A model generated the notes under the pieces. It had not been told where the DNA came from. It worked only from the letters and a program-made list of their open reading frames with translations, and searched no databases. Shown piece after piece: positions 6,854-14,877 of a stretch of 22,616 nucleotides of DNA. The stretch comes from UBA5359 sp002410925 [NCBI: bacterium UBP13_UBA5359]. Lineage in GTDB: Bacteria > UBP13 > UBA5359. The stretch is taken from contig DHPR01000014.1 in the NCBI GenBank assembly GCA_002410925.1, positions 1 to 22,616 on the forward strand. Reading direction: 5' to 3'. Both the position numbers and the translations under genes were made by a program. How positions within the stretch are numbered: the first letter of the stretch is position 1; every line of letters begins with the position of its first letter.

Positions 6854-8530
6854 ATGTCTATCTGGCCATCGATAGAGCGAAGCCGTGAGCGTCTCAGGGA
6901 GGAGCACGGCACGATAACAAAGAGCGGAGCCGCCCCGATTTCCGTAGCGCTGGCCTTTCCCAATGTATATAAGGTCGGTATGGCCGGCCTGGGCTTTCAA
7001 ATAATATACCGTTTGCTCAATTCCAGGGAGGATACCCTTTGTGAGAGGGTATTCTATCCAGATGAGAGAGATCTATCTCTCTTTGCTTCATCAGGTAGAT
7101 TGTTTACCATGGAGAGCGAACGCCCGGTGGCGAATTTTACGTTGCTGGCATTCTCTCTCTCTTTTGAAATGGACATACCCAGGCTGCTGCGTATGCTCAT
7201 GATGTCCGGCTTACCTCTACGAGCATCAGACCGCGGCCCGGAGCATCCTCTGGTCATGGTCGGAGGGCCGGTGGTTACCTTCAACCCGGAACCGTTAGCA
7301 GAGTTCATTGATTTTTGCCTGGTGGGTGAGGCGGAAGAGGCGCTGCCGGAAATCATGGATATTATCAGTGATGAAGCCTCATCCGATTTGCTGTGCCGTG
7401 AGGACCTGTTCTATCGCCTGGCGGGAGTGGGCGGGGTATATGTGCCCTCTTTATACGAGGTAGGTTACGACGATGCCGGACGAGTGGCAGATGTGGTTGC
7501 TTCAAATGGAGCGCCGCAGCGAGTAAGACGGCGCTGGACAGCAAATTTAGATGCTTATCCCGGTAGCAGCACAGTAATTAGCCCTGATGCGGAGTTTCCC
7601 AATACCTGGCTGGTAGAGATAAGCCGCGGCTGCGGCCGCCGTTGTCGTTTCTGTATGGCGGGACATTGCTATCTACCGCCACGGCGGCGCAGCAAGGAGA
7701 CTGTTCTGGCTGCCGTCAGGCAGGGTTTGCAACTCATCGATAGAATTGGTCTGGTGGGAGCGGCGGTTTCCGATTATCCCGGCATAGATGATCTGTCGTG
7801 GGAGTTGACCTCCATGGGAGCCAAGCTATCCGTAGCCTCTCTTAGGGTGGATACGCTGGGACCGGGGCTGCTGAGATCACTGGCTGCCGGCCGCTCCCAT
7901 ACATTGACGGTGGCCCCTGAGGCAGGCTCAGAGCGCCTGCGTCGGATTATCAACAAACGCATAACCGAGGAACATATAATGAATGGGGTCAGGATGGCTG
8001 CCGAAGCCGGCTTTCACCGTCTGAAGTTTTACTTTATTATCGGCCTGCCTGGCGAGAGGGAGGAGGATATACGCGCCATCGTTGATCTGGTTCTCTCTGC
8101 ACGTGAGGCGGCCCCCGGCCTTCGGCTTGAACTGAGCGTGGCGCCATTTGTTCCCAAGCCCTTTACGCCTTTTCAATGGTCCGCCATGGCAAAGATTGCC
8201 AGGCTGGAAAAGCATGCTACCCTGTTGCGGACGCTGTTGCGCAAGTACGGTTCGATGGATATCTCTGTCGAAAGCCCACGATGGTCAGCTGTACAGGGCA
8301 TTATGGCCAGGGGTGACAGGCGGCTGGCTCCCGTGCTTGCTTCCGTGGCTGCCGAAGGGGATTCCATCTCCGTCTGGCGCCGGTCAATGAAACAGGCCGG
8401 CCTGAGTTACGATTTCTATCTCTATAGAATCCGAGAGGAGGAGGAGGTTTTTCCATGGGATCATCTGGATATCGGTTTGGAGAAGGCGCATCTTCGGCAA
8501 TCTTATAACGAAGCTCTGGCTGAATACTGA
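6854..8530 (+). CDS. B12-binding/radical SAM protein, unknown substrate
   Basis: The 558-residue protein has an N-terminal B12-binding-like Rossmann region (about 28-175; VALAFPNVYKVGMAGLG, MVGGPVVTFNPEPLAEF, VGEAEEALPE). A radical SAM barrel follows, with the cluster motif ISRGCGRRCRFCMAG (C260, C264, C267). Downstream are VAPEAGSERLRRIINK and FYFIIGLPGE, typical of the YgiQ/MiaB-like superfamily. It belongs to an uncharacterised clostridial group of such Fe-S enzymes. The ATG directly follows the nrdG stop (TAAATG), with GAGGT just upstream, so translation is probably coupled and expression shared with nrdR-nrdD-nrdG. The reaction is unknown; a methyl or thio transfer or ring rearrangement is possible. 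No terminator is evident after it. Confidence 0.85.
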   Translation: MSIWPSIERSRERLREEHGTITKSGAAPISVALAFPNVYKVGMAGLGFQIIYRLLNSREDTLCERVFYPDERDLSLFASSGRLFTMESERPVANFTLLAFSLSFEMDIPRLLRMLMMSGLPLRASDRGPEHPLVMVGGPVVTFNPEPLAEFIDFCLVGEAEEALPEIMDIISDEASSDLLCREDLFYRLAGVGGVYVPSLYEVGYDDAGRVADVVASNGAPQRVRRRWTANLDAYPGSSTVISPDAEFPNTWLVEISRGCGRRCRFCMAGHCYLPPRRRSKETVLAAVRQGLQLIDRIGLVGAAVSDYPGIDDLSWELTSMGAKLSVASLRVDTLGPGLLRSLAAGRSHTLTVAPEAGSERLRRIINKRITEEHIMNGVRMAAEAGFHRLKFYFIIGLPGEREEDIRAIVDLVLSAREAAPGLRLELSVAPFVPKPFTPFQWSAMAKIARLEKHATLLRTLLRKYGSMDISVESPRWSAVQGIMARGDRRLAPVLASVAAEGDSISVWRRSMKQAGLSYDFYLYRIREEEEVFPWDHLDIGLEKAHLRQSYNEALAEY

Positions 8531-8730
8531 AAATAGCCAAACTGCTTTGATATCAGGCACCTTCTTTGATCATTGACGTAAAGGCAGTGCTACGCAATCT
8601 CTGCTGTAATAAAGCTTCGAGATACCGCTGTTTTGGATATTCCTAATAATACCGACAGGAAAAAATGCCTCTATGTCGAATACAGAGAATAAGTAAGCTT
8701 GTGAAAAGTGAATAGCAAATTTCATATGAA
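8531..8730. other. Intergenic leader region with weak promoter candidate
   Basis: No gene seen. The best promoter for the glycine unit is TTGTGA (8699-8704) with a 17-bp spacer and TCATAT (8722-8727), which would start RNA close to the riboswitch. The match is weak. I see no terminator for the radical SAM gene here, so read-through is possible. Confidence 0.35.
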
Positions 8731-8936
8731 GTCCACAGGAGAGACCCCGTTAGCCGGGGCGCCGAAGGGGCAAGGCCCGAAATGGCTTAAACTATCAGGC
8801 AAAAGGACTGCGGATGGATGGAACTCTGGAGAGTACCGTTGAGAAATCAGCAGTTGCCTCTGTTTGAGGCTACTGTAAGGTCACCTAAGGGGAAGCTGTT
8901 TGCAGTAATCTCTCGGGTAAAGAGGACAGAGTGGGT
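8731..8936 (+). promoter_or_regulatory. Tandem glycine riboswitch
   Basis: Two glycine aptamers are visible. Aptamer 1 (about 8731-8833) has GGAGAG, a CCCCG/CGGGG hairpin, GCCGAAGGGGCAAG, ATCAGGCAAAAGGAC and CTCTGGAGAG. Aptamer 2 (about 8834-8936) has a GCCTC/GAGGC hairpin (8856-8870), CACCTAAGGGGAAG, then CTCTCGGGTAAAGAGGACAGAG. Both follow the order known from Bacillus and Vibrio gcv leaders. The 3' end of aptamer 2 shares bases with the terminator that follows. Glycine binding should therefore sequester those bases and allow read-through into gcvH. This is the classic ON-switch arrangement for glycine breakdown. Confidence 0.92.
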
Positions 8937-8963
8937 AAAACCACTCTGTCTTTCTATCTTTTT
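8925..8963 (+). terminator. Riboswitch-controlled intrinsic terminator
   Basis: GACAGAGTGG (8925-8934) pairs with CCACTCTGTC (8941-8950) around GTAAAA, followed by TTTCTATCTTTTT. Its 5' arm is the conserved 3' end of glycine aptamer 2, making the two structures mutually exclusive. Confidence 0.88.
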
Positions 8964-9009
8964 CAGGATGAAGAGAGATAGAGCTTATAATTAAGGAGGT
9001 TGGATTACG

Positions 9010-9375
9010 ATGAGTGAAACCAGGTATACCAAGACACATGAATGGGCCAGAAAAGAGGGGGAGAAGGTCCTTGTAGGCATTTCGCAGCATGCCCAGGATG
9101 AACTCGGCGATATCGTCTATGTTGAACTCCCTTCGATGGGTGCATGCATTAACGCAGGACAGCCGTTTGGCGTGGTGGAATCCGTCAAAGCCGCCAGCGA
9201 TTTATATGCTCCGGTAAGCGGCGAGATTATAGCCGTTAATGATCGGCTGCAAGATGAGCCGGGCCTGATAAATCAGGATGCAGAGGGAGAAGGCTGGATA
9301 ATTGCTCTCAAGGATGTTCCCGATGCTGACTGGAATGCGCTGATGACAGAGGCTGATTATAAGGCGGTACTTTGA
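9010..9375 (+). CDS. gcvH: Glycine cleavage system H protein
   Basis: The 121-residue lipoyl carrier protein shuttles the aminomethyl group between the P, T and L proteins of the glycine cleavage complex. It has the standard features: TKTHEWARKEG at the N-terminus, DELGDIVYVELP, and the lipoylation site ESVKAASDLYAPVSGE with K60 as the lipoyl lysine. The C-terminal MTEADYKAVL is typical, and the length is normal. ATG 9010 follows a strong AAGGAGG (8993-8999). It is the first gene behind the glycine riboswitch and is followed 125 bp later by gcvPA. The usual first gene, gcvT, is not in this window. Function secure. Confidence 0.97.
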   Translation: MSETRYTKTHEWARKEGEKVLVGISQHAQDELGDIVYVELPSMGACINAGQPFGVVESVKAASDLYAPVSGEIIAVNDRLQDEPGLINQDAEGEGWIIALKDVPDADWNALMTEADYKAVL

Positions 9376-9382
9376 ACTGAAG

Positions 9383-9476
9383 AGAGAAGTTAGAAGTCGG
9401 TCAGAATGGCTTGTGCATATTTTAAAGCAATTTAAATCAAGCTTTCTTATTCTGATTGCTGAATTCTATCTTCTCT
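9383..9476. repeat. 94-bp imperfect inverted repeat between gcvH and gcvPA
   Basis: AGAGAAG (9383-9389) pairs with CTTCTCT (9470-9476), TAGAA (9391-9395) with TTCTA (9464-9468), and CAGAAT (9402-9407) with ATTCTG (9449-9454). An inner CTTG/CAAG also pairs. The whole gap can fold into one long hairpin. It could be a miniature inverted-repeat element or an mRNA processing or stability structure. There is no T-tract, so it is not an ordinary terminator. Confidence 0.6.
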
Positions 9477-9500
9477 TTGCTTGAGTAGAAGGAGAAGATT

Positions 9501-10841
9501 ATGCGTTATCTGCCCGTTACCCCGGAAGACCGGGCTGAGATGTTATCAAGGCTGGGGCTTGATGAAGTAGAGCAATTGTATGCCGATATTCCTGGTGAAT
9601 TAAGGCTGAAACAGGGGCCGCATTTACCACCGGCTCAATCTGAAACAGAGCTTGAACGGCACTTTGCCGAACTGGCTGACGCCAACCGGAAGCAGATCTG
9701 CTTTATGGGCGGCGGGGCTTATGATCATTACATCCCTGCACATATCGGAGCCATACTTGGGCGGTCAGAATTTTACACGGCTTATACTCCATATCAGCCG
9801 GAGATCAGCCAGGGTATGTTGCAATCAATTTATGAGTATCAGACCGCCATCTGCCGGCTGACTGGTCTGGAGGTCTCTAACGCATCTATGTATGACGGCG
9901 CCGGCGCCCTGGCTGAGGCTGCTCTTATGGCCTGCGATATCACGGGGCGCGGCAGAGTAGCCGTATCTGCCGGAGTCCATCCCGAGTACCGTCAGACCTT
10001 GGCCACATATCTTCATGGACAGGGGCTTGAGCTTCAGGTGCTGCCGCTGCAGAATGGACATATCGATCTGCAGAGAGCACTTGCAGCTACGGATGATGAA
10101 TTGGCTGCTCTGGTTGTTCAGACTCCCAATTTCTTCGGCTTGCTGGAAGAGGATATACCGGCACTGCGTGAGAAATTATCCGAGCATAAAGCTCTGCTGA
10201 TAATCTCTTCCGACCCTATATCTCTTGGTATCTGCCGTACCCCTGCGGAGTGGGGTGCGGATATAGCGGCCGGAGAGGGGCAGCCGCTGGGGCTTTCCCT
10301 CAGCTTTGGTGGGCCATATCTGGGCTGGCTGGCCTGCCGCAGTAAATATCTGCGGCGCATGCCCGGTAGAATAGTGGGAGCTACTGTGGATCATGACGGA
10401 CGTTCTTGTTACGTCTTGACGCTGCAGGCACGTGAGCAGCATATTCGCCGGCAGCGAGCTTCCTCCAACATCTGCAGTAATGAGGCGCTGATGGCCCTGG
10501 CGGCCACCATCTATCTGGCCAGCCTGGGACCGCAGGGGCTGTCTCGGGTTGCCGGCCAATGTTTGGACAAAGCGGTTTATGCCTGCGAAAAGCTATCCAC
10601 TCTGCCGGGATGTAGCCGGACCTTTAGCGGGCCATTCTTCAGGGAATTTGCCTTGACGCTTCCCGGGGATGCAGAGGAAGCCTTCTCCTGGATGGCGGAA
10701 CATGGTATAGCCGGCGGTCTGCCGCTGGGACGCTTCTATCCGGGCATGAAGAGAGAGATGCTTTTTTGTGTTACCGAGAAGAGAAGCCGGAAGGAGATCG
10801 ATATGCTGTCGGAGGTGTTGGCGCAATGGCTGAGAAGCTGA
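9501..10841 (+). CDS. gcvPA: Glycine dehydrogenase (decarboxylating) subunit 1
   Basis: The 446-residue protein is the N-terminal half of the split P protein. It begins [19 protein letters not shown] and carries family blocks such as [15 protein letters not shown] [44 protein letters not shown] and [13 protein letters not shown]. With GcvPB it forms the PLP-dependent enzyme that decarboxylates glycine and loads the aminomethyl group on GcvH. The PLP lysine is in the other subunit. ATG 9501 follows AAGGAG. The end overlaps the gcvPB start by 16 bp, so the two are translationally coupled, fitting a 1:1 complex. The split form is usual in Bacillota. Function secure. Confidence 0.96.
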   Translation: MRYLPVTPEDRAEMLSRLGLDEVEQLYADIPGELRLKQGPHLPPAQSETELERHFAELADANRKQICFMGGGAYDHYIPAHIGAILGRSEFYTAYTPYQPEISQGMLQSIYEYQTAICRLTGLEVSNASMYDGAGALAEAALMACDITGRGRVAVSAGVHPEYRQTLATYLHGQGLELQVLPLQNGHIDLQRALAATDDELAALVVQTPNFFGLLEEDIPALREKLSEHKALLIISSDPISLGICRTPAEWGADIAAGEGQPLGLSLSFGGPYLGWLACRSKYLRRMPGRIVGATVDHDGRSCYVLTLQAREQHIRRQRASSNICSNEALMALAATIYLASLGPQGLSRVAGQCLDKAVYACEKLSTLPGCSRTFSGPFFREFALTLPGDAEEAFSWMAEHGIAGGLPLGRFYPGMKREMLFCVTEKRSRKEIDMLSEVLAQWLRS

Positions 10842-12259
10842 TATTCGAAAAAGGTTCTTCCGGACGGAGTGCCTTCTCTCTGCCGGAATTGGATGTACCC
10901 GAAACAACGCTGCCGGAGAGGTTGCGACGCCAGGAGCCACTTCGGTTGCCGGAAGTGAGCGAGCCCGAGGTGGTGCGGCATTATACCAACCTCTCCAGGC
11001 TCAATTATGGGCTGGATCAGGGCTTCTACCCCCTCGGCTCCTGCACCATGAAATATAATCCTAAAATAAATGAGCTTCTGGCCGCCATGCCGGCCTTTAC
11101 CGGAGTTCACCCATATCAACAGGAGAAGTATGCTCAGGGATGCCTGCGTCTTTTATATGAGCTGCAGGATATGCTGGCCGGCATTACCGGTATGAAAGCT
11201 ATGACACTGCAGCCGGCTGCCGGTGCGCACGGCGAGTTGACGGGAATGCTCATGGTCAAGGCTTATTATGAAGCTCTGGGGCAGACTCGCGGCCGAGTTA
11301 TAGTGCCGGATTCCGCTCACGGCACCAATCCTGCCACTGCCGCCATGTGCGGTTTTGATGTGGTGGAAGTTGCTTCCAATGCCAGAGGCGGGGTGGATAT
11401 GGTGGCACTGGATAAGCTTATGGATGATAATACAGCCGCCATTATGCTTACTAATCCCAACACTTTGGGGCTATTCGAAGAGGAGATCCTGGATATAGCT
11501 GCTTTGGTGCACGGTCGCGGCGGGCAGCTCTATTATGATGGAGCCAATCTGAATGCTATCATGGGTTGGGCCCGTCCCGGAGATATGGGCTTTGATGTTA
11601 TTCACTTGAATTTGCACAAGACATTTGCCACGCCGCATGGCGGCGGCGGCCCGGGTGCCGGCCCGGTGGGCGTGGCCGAACATCTGATACCCTTCCTGCC
11701 TGTTCCTGTAGTGGTCCGTGGCAGTGAAGGATACGAACTAGATTATAAGCGTTCTCAGAGCATCGGTCGCGTACGTTCCTTTATCTGTAGCTTTACCGTT
11801 TGCCTCAAGGCATATGCCTATATTCTATCTATGAGTTCCGATGGCTTGCGTCAGGCGGCGGCCGATGCCGTACTGAACGCCAATTATCTGCAAGAGCGGC
11901 TGAAGGAAGCTTACAAGCTGCCTTACGACCGGCGTTGCATGCACGAATTCGTCCTGTCTGCCCTTCGGCAGAAGGAAGAGAGCGGCGTCAGGGCCATAGA
12001 TATTGCCAAGCGCCTGATAGATTACGGCTATCATCCGCCCACCATGTATTTCCCTCTTATCGTTCAGGAAGCGTTGATGATAGAACCGACGGAATCGGAG
12101 AGTCTGGAAGGCTTGAACGCCTTTGTTGAAGCTTTACTGAAGATTGCTGAAGAGGCTGAAGAAAATCCCGATCTTCTGCGTGCGGCTCCTCACGTTACGC
12201 CGATCAGTCGTCCTGATGAAACCCAGGCGGCCCGGCAGCCGAATATCTGCCTGGATTGA
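10826..12259 (+). CDS. gcvPB: Glycine dehydrogenase (decarboxylating) subunit 2
   Basis: The 477-residue C-terminal half of P protein holds the PLP-binding lysine at K265 ([18 protein letters not shown]). Other family blocks are [32 protein letters not shown] and [17 protein letters not shown] chose ATG 10826 over the ATG at 10766. GGAGGTG at 10811-10817 sits just upstream of 10826, and [17 protein letters not shown] is the usual N-terminus; the extra 20 residues would lie wholly inside gcvPA. It overlaps gcvPA by 16 bp and is followed at once by a strong terminator, closing the riboswitch-controlled unit. Function secure. Confidence 0.96.
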   Translation: MAEKLIFEKGSSGRSAFSLPELDVPETTLPERLRRQEPLRLPEVSEPEVVRHYTNLSRLNYGLDQGFYPLGSCTMKYNPKINELLAAMPAFTGVHPYQQEKYAQGCLRLLYELQDMLAGITGMKAMTLQPAAGAHGELTGMLMVKAYYEALGQTRGRVIVPDSAHGTNPATAAMCGFDVVEVASNARGGVDMVALDKLMDDNTAAIMLTNPNTLGLFEEEILDIAALVHGRGGQLYYDGANLNAIMGWARPGDMGFDVIHLNLHKTFATPHGGGGPGAGPVGVAEHLIPFLPVPVVVRGSEGYELDYKRSQSIGRVRSFICSFTVCLKAYAYILSMSSDGLRQAAADAVLNANYLQERLKEAYKLPYDRRCMHEFVLSALRQKEESGVRAIDIAKRLIDYGYHPPTMYFPLIVQEALMIEPTESESLEGLNAFVEALLKIAEEAEENPDLLRAAPHVTPISRPDETQAARQPNICLD

Positions 12260-12264
12260 GAGTA

Positions 12265-12298
12265 AAAAGAGAGAGGCTCGGAGCGGCCTCTCTCTTTT
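12265..12298 (+). terminator. Terminator of the glycine cleavage unit
   Basis: A 13-bp stem, AAAAGAGAGAGGC (12265-12277) with its complement (12286-12298), encloses an 8-base loop and ends in TTTT. It begins 6 bp after the gcvPB stop. Confidence 0.88.
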
Positions 12299-12303
12299 GC
12301 TTG

Positions 12304-12332
12304 TTGCTTCAGCTTACCTGCTTTGCTATACT
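12304..12332 (+). promoter_or_regulatory. Promoter of the MFS gene
   Basis: TTGCTT (12304-12309), a 17-bp spacer and TATACT (12327-12332), placed 43 bp before the transporter start and immediately after the preceding terminator. Confidence 0.65.
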
Positions 12333-12374
12333 AGCAGGCGTTTGATATAAGGTAATGCAGGTAGGCATAGTTTA

Positions 12375-13550
12375 ATGAATCTTATCAAGAGCTTTATAGC
12401 CAAGCGCTATTGGGTCTATCTCTTCCCCTGGCTGATGGATTTCTCTCTGGCCGCATTTCTTCTCTTTGCCGCAGTTCGGGCGGCACAGTTGGGTGCCAGT
12501 CCGCTGATTATAGGTCTGCTGGGCTCTACCTGGGGGGTTACCTATACCCTGTCCAGCCTTATTCTCAGTCGGTATGCTCATCAGAGCAGGGCAAATTTTC
12601 TAATGACGACAGGCTGCCTGGCGTTTATCATGATAACGATTATCCTTGCCTTCTTCAATTCTCTGCCAGTCCTCTTTATCCTTATGCCGGTATGCGGCAT
12701 GTTCAATTCGGCTTTTTTTGTCGGCTTTCAGCTCTTTATGGGAGAAAGCACCGGTATGACTCCTGCTGAAAGTGCCGCCGTGTATACTATAGCCTGGAGT
12801 TCAGGCTTTGCTTTCGGTTCACTGGCCGAGGGCTACCTTATTGAGATGGGAACCGTTGCTTCCCTGGCACCGATGATCTGCAGTTCGGCCGCTGTTATTG
12901 CGGGAATTTGTTTGCTCGGGTATTTGGACAGCCGGCGGGAACAGCCCGCTATGCTGAACAAGGTGAATGAACCTCATCATACTGATGAAACAGAGAGCAA
13001 GAGCTCTGCAGGTATTTCTGTTGCTATAGGCTGGATAAGCATCTTTACTGTAGCACTGATCGGTAGCGGTTTGCGATTCCTGCTTCCCAAAGTTGCCATA
13101 ACTTTCTTTAATCAGCCGGCGGCGGTAGCCGGAGGGCTGGTCTTTGTGTTGCTGTTGATACAGGCCATATCGGGTATCGCTTTTCTCAGATTTCCTGGCA
13201 GCACTTGCAACTTGAGCTCGCATGCCCTGGCTAAGTTTTTGGCGGTAACCGGATGTTTGTCAGCACTCTCTTTTTCGCATGTTTGGGGCTTGCTGGTCCT
13301 GGTTCTGCTGGTGGGAGCGTACAGCGGACATGCCTATTATAAAGGGGTTTTTTATTCCCTTAATGATTGGGAACGAAGCGGGCGCAACGTATCTATAAAC
13401 GAGGCGCTGGTGGGCATGGCCGGTATTATCGGACCGACATTGTCCGGAGCTGCCCTTGGAGCTGGACTGAAGCTCTTCTTTCTCTGCCCGGTAATTATTC
13501 TGGCGGCAGCCCTGCTGCTTCAATTGGCAACGGCTAAATATTTCCGATAG
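12375..13550 (+). CDS. Major facilitator superfamily transporter
   Basis: The 391-residue integral membrane protein has about twelve hydrophobic segments, arranged as two halves of six. They are separated by a charged cytoplasmic loop near residues 193-213 (SRREQPAMLNKVNEPHHTDE). Segments include FPWLMDFSLAAFLLFAAV, LPVLFILMPVCGMFNSAFFV and KLFFLCPVIILAAALLLQLA. An LSRYAH sequence after the second segment sits where MFS proteins have the loop 2-3 motif, but the motif is weak. Substrate cannot be told from sequence. It has its own promoter and no co-transcribed enzyme. The nearby ROK/NagA pair hints at sugars, but that is only proximity. The start at ATG 12375 has only a weak ribosome site. 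Confidence 0.85.
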   Translation: MNLIKSFIAKRYWVYLFPWLMDFSLAAFLLFAAVRAAQLGASPLIIGLLGSTWGVTYTLSSLILSRYAHQSRANFLMTTGCLAFIMITIILAFFNSLPVLFILMPVCGMFNSAFFVGFQLFMGESTGMTPAESAAVYTIAWSSGFAFGSLAEGYLIEMGTVASLAPMICSSAAVIAGICLLGYLDSRREQPAMLNKVNEPHHTDETESKSSAGISVAIGWISIFTVALIGSGLRFLLPKVAITFFNQPAAVAGGLVFVLLLIQAISGIAFLRFPGSTCNLSSHALAKFLAVTGCLSALSFSHVWGLLVLVLLVGAYSGHAYYKGVFYSLNDWERSGRNVSINEALVGMAGIIGPTLSGAALGAGLKLFFLCPVIILAAALLLQLATAKYFR

Positions 13551-13554
13551 CCTG

Positions 13555-13592
13555 CCAGAGGATATATTCTTCTTTTTCTGCATAGCCTCTGG
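13555..13592 (+). terminator. Possible weak terminator after the MFS gene
   Basis: CCAGAGG (13555-13561) and CCTCTGG (13586-13592) could pair around a 24-base T-rich loop right after the stop codon. The large loop and the missing T-tail make this weak. Confidence 0.3.
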
Positions 13593-13612
13593 AAGGATCT
13601 CTTCGGTTGATG

Positions 13613-13618
13613 TATAAT
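13613..13618 (+). promoter_or_regulatory. Probable -10 box of the ROK/nagA-like unit
   Basis: A perfect TATAAT lies 41 bp before the ROK start. The -35 position (about 13590) reads TGGAAG, a poor match, so activator help or an extended -10 effect may be needed. Confidence 0.45.
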
Positions 13619-13659
13619 GCTTTTTAAAGAGGGTTTAAAAAGTATTGAGCAGGGCAATT

Positions 13660-14856
13660 ATGAACGGAGTTAAAAATTCCAAACTGGTGCAAAGTATCAA
13701 CCGCTTAGCTGTTCTGAAAGCCATAAGGGATCATGGGCAGCTCTCCAAGACAGAACTCTGCGAGGCTACCGGTCTGAGCCATCCTACAGTTGCCGCCATA
13801 GTGGAGGGCCTCTGCCGCGAAGGCTTTGTAGATGATGCCGGTTATGGCAATTCCAGCGGCGGGCGCAAGCCGGCTATTTTTGAGTTTAATCCCAGGGCAC
13901 GTTATATCATTGGAGTGGACTTCAAACGTGATAATGTTGTTCTTGGCGTTGCAGATCTTGCAGCCTCAATAATAGAGCGAAGAACTATTGATAATCTGCC
14001 TAATGTGGAAGCTGTCGCTGACGGTATAGCTGCTCTGGTGGAAGAACTGGGGCGGGAACGTATAGTGAGTATAGGTGTCGGCGCAAGAGGTTTTATAGAT
14101 GATCACACCGGTTCTTTGCAGTGGATTGCCAACACTCGGAAGACGAACATTCCTCTCAAGGAATTGCTGGAGAAGCGCACAGGCTGTGATGTTTTTATCG
14201 ATCATAACTATAACCTGGCTGCTTTGGGAGAACGCAACTTCGGTGCCGGACGCAAGGCCAGGGACCTTATTTATATTAACGTTGGCACAGGTATCAGCGC
14301 CGGGCTGATAATAAATGGTCACATTTACCGTGGCCGGCTGGGGCAGGCCGGGGAATTCGGGCATACGGTAGTGGATATAAACGGCTCTCCATGCGAGTGC
14401 GGCCGCAAAGGTTGTCTGGAATCGCTGGTTTCCGGCGCCGCCTTGGCCAGGGCGGCGGTAGAAGCGCTGCAGCGGGGAGATAAAAGCAAGCTGGCGGATA
14501 TAACAGAGGGCAATCTCTCACGTATAAGTGGAGTGCACGTAATTGAATGCGCAGAGAAGGGAGATTCTCTGTGTCTTGAGCTGTCACGTCGTGCCGGAGA
14601 AATTTTAGGCGCCGGTATTATCAACCTTATCAATCTGTTCAATCCCGAGATGATTATTGTCGGCGGCTCGCTTATTCGCCCTGGCGGAGTTCTGATGAAG
14701 ACGCTGGCTGAGACGGTGGATCGCGATGCCGACAGAGCTACCAGGCAAGATTTTAAGCTGGTTGCCTCGGAGCTGGGCGGCGATGCAGTTCTGATAGGCG
14801 TGGCTACTCTGGTTCTAGAAGATTGGTTGCAACTCACCCTTGAGGGTGTTAACTGA
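13660..14856 (+). CDS. ROK-family transcriptional regulator (NagC/XylR type)
   Basis: The 398-residue protein has an N-terminal winged helix (about 10-60, LSKTELCEATGLSHPTVAAI) and a ROK sugar-binding fold with GVDFKRDNVVLGVADL, INVGTGISAGLIING and the zinc motif SPCECGRKGCLES (C245, C247, C252, with H235). In sugar-kinase ROK members the motif before NAAALGE carries a catalytic aspartate. Here IDHNYNLAALGE has N183 in that place, so kinase activity is unlikely and a pure regulator role fits. ATG 13660 gives the typical N-terminus; a TTG at 13645 is an alternative with AGAGGG upstream. It lies 21 bp ahead of the NagA-like gene and probably controls it in response to an amino sugar. Confidence 0.88.
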   Translation: MNGVKNSKLVQSINRLAVLKAIRDHGQLSKTELCEATGLSHPTVAAIVEGLCREGFVDDAGYGNSSGGRKPAIFEFNPRARYIIGVDFKRDNVVLGVADLAASIIERRTIDNLPNVEAVADGIAALVEELGRERIVSIGVGARGFIDDHTGSLQWIANTRKTNIPLKELLEKRTGCDVFIDHNYNLAALGERNFGAGRKARDLIYINVGTGISAGLIINGHIYRGRLGQAGEFGHTVVDINGSPCECGRKGCLESLVSGAALARAAVEALQRGDKSKLADITEGNLSRISGVHVIECAEKGDSLCLELSRRAGEILGAGIINLINLFNPEMIIVGGSLIRPGGVLMKTLAETVDRDADRATRQDFKLVASELGGDAVLIGVATLVLEDWLQLTLEGVN

Positions 14857-14877
14857 TGAGAAATACGGGGGGTATAA

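Noticed and set aside
10766-10825. Upstream ATG extending gcvPB by 20 residues
   Set aside because: Lies within gcvPA, has no ribosome site, and the 10826 start has GGAGGTG and the conserved N-terminus.
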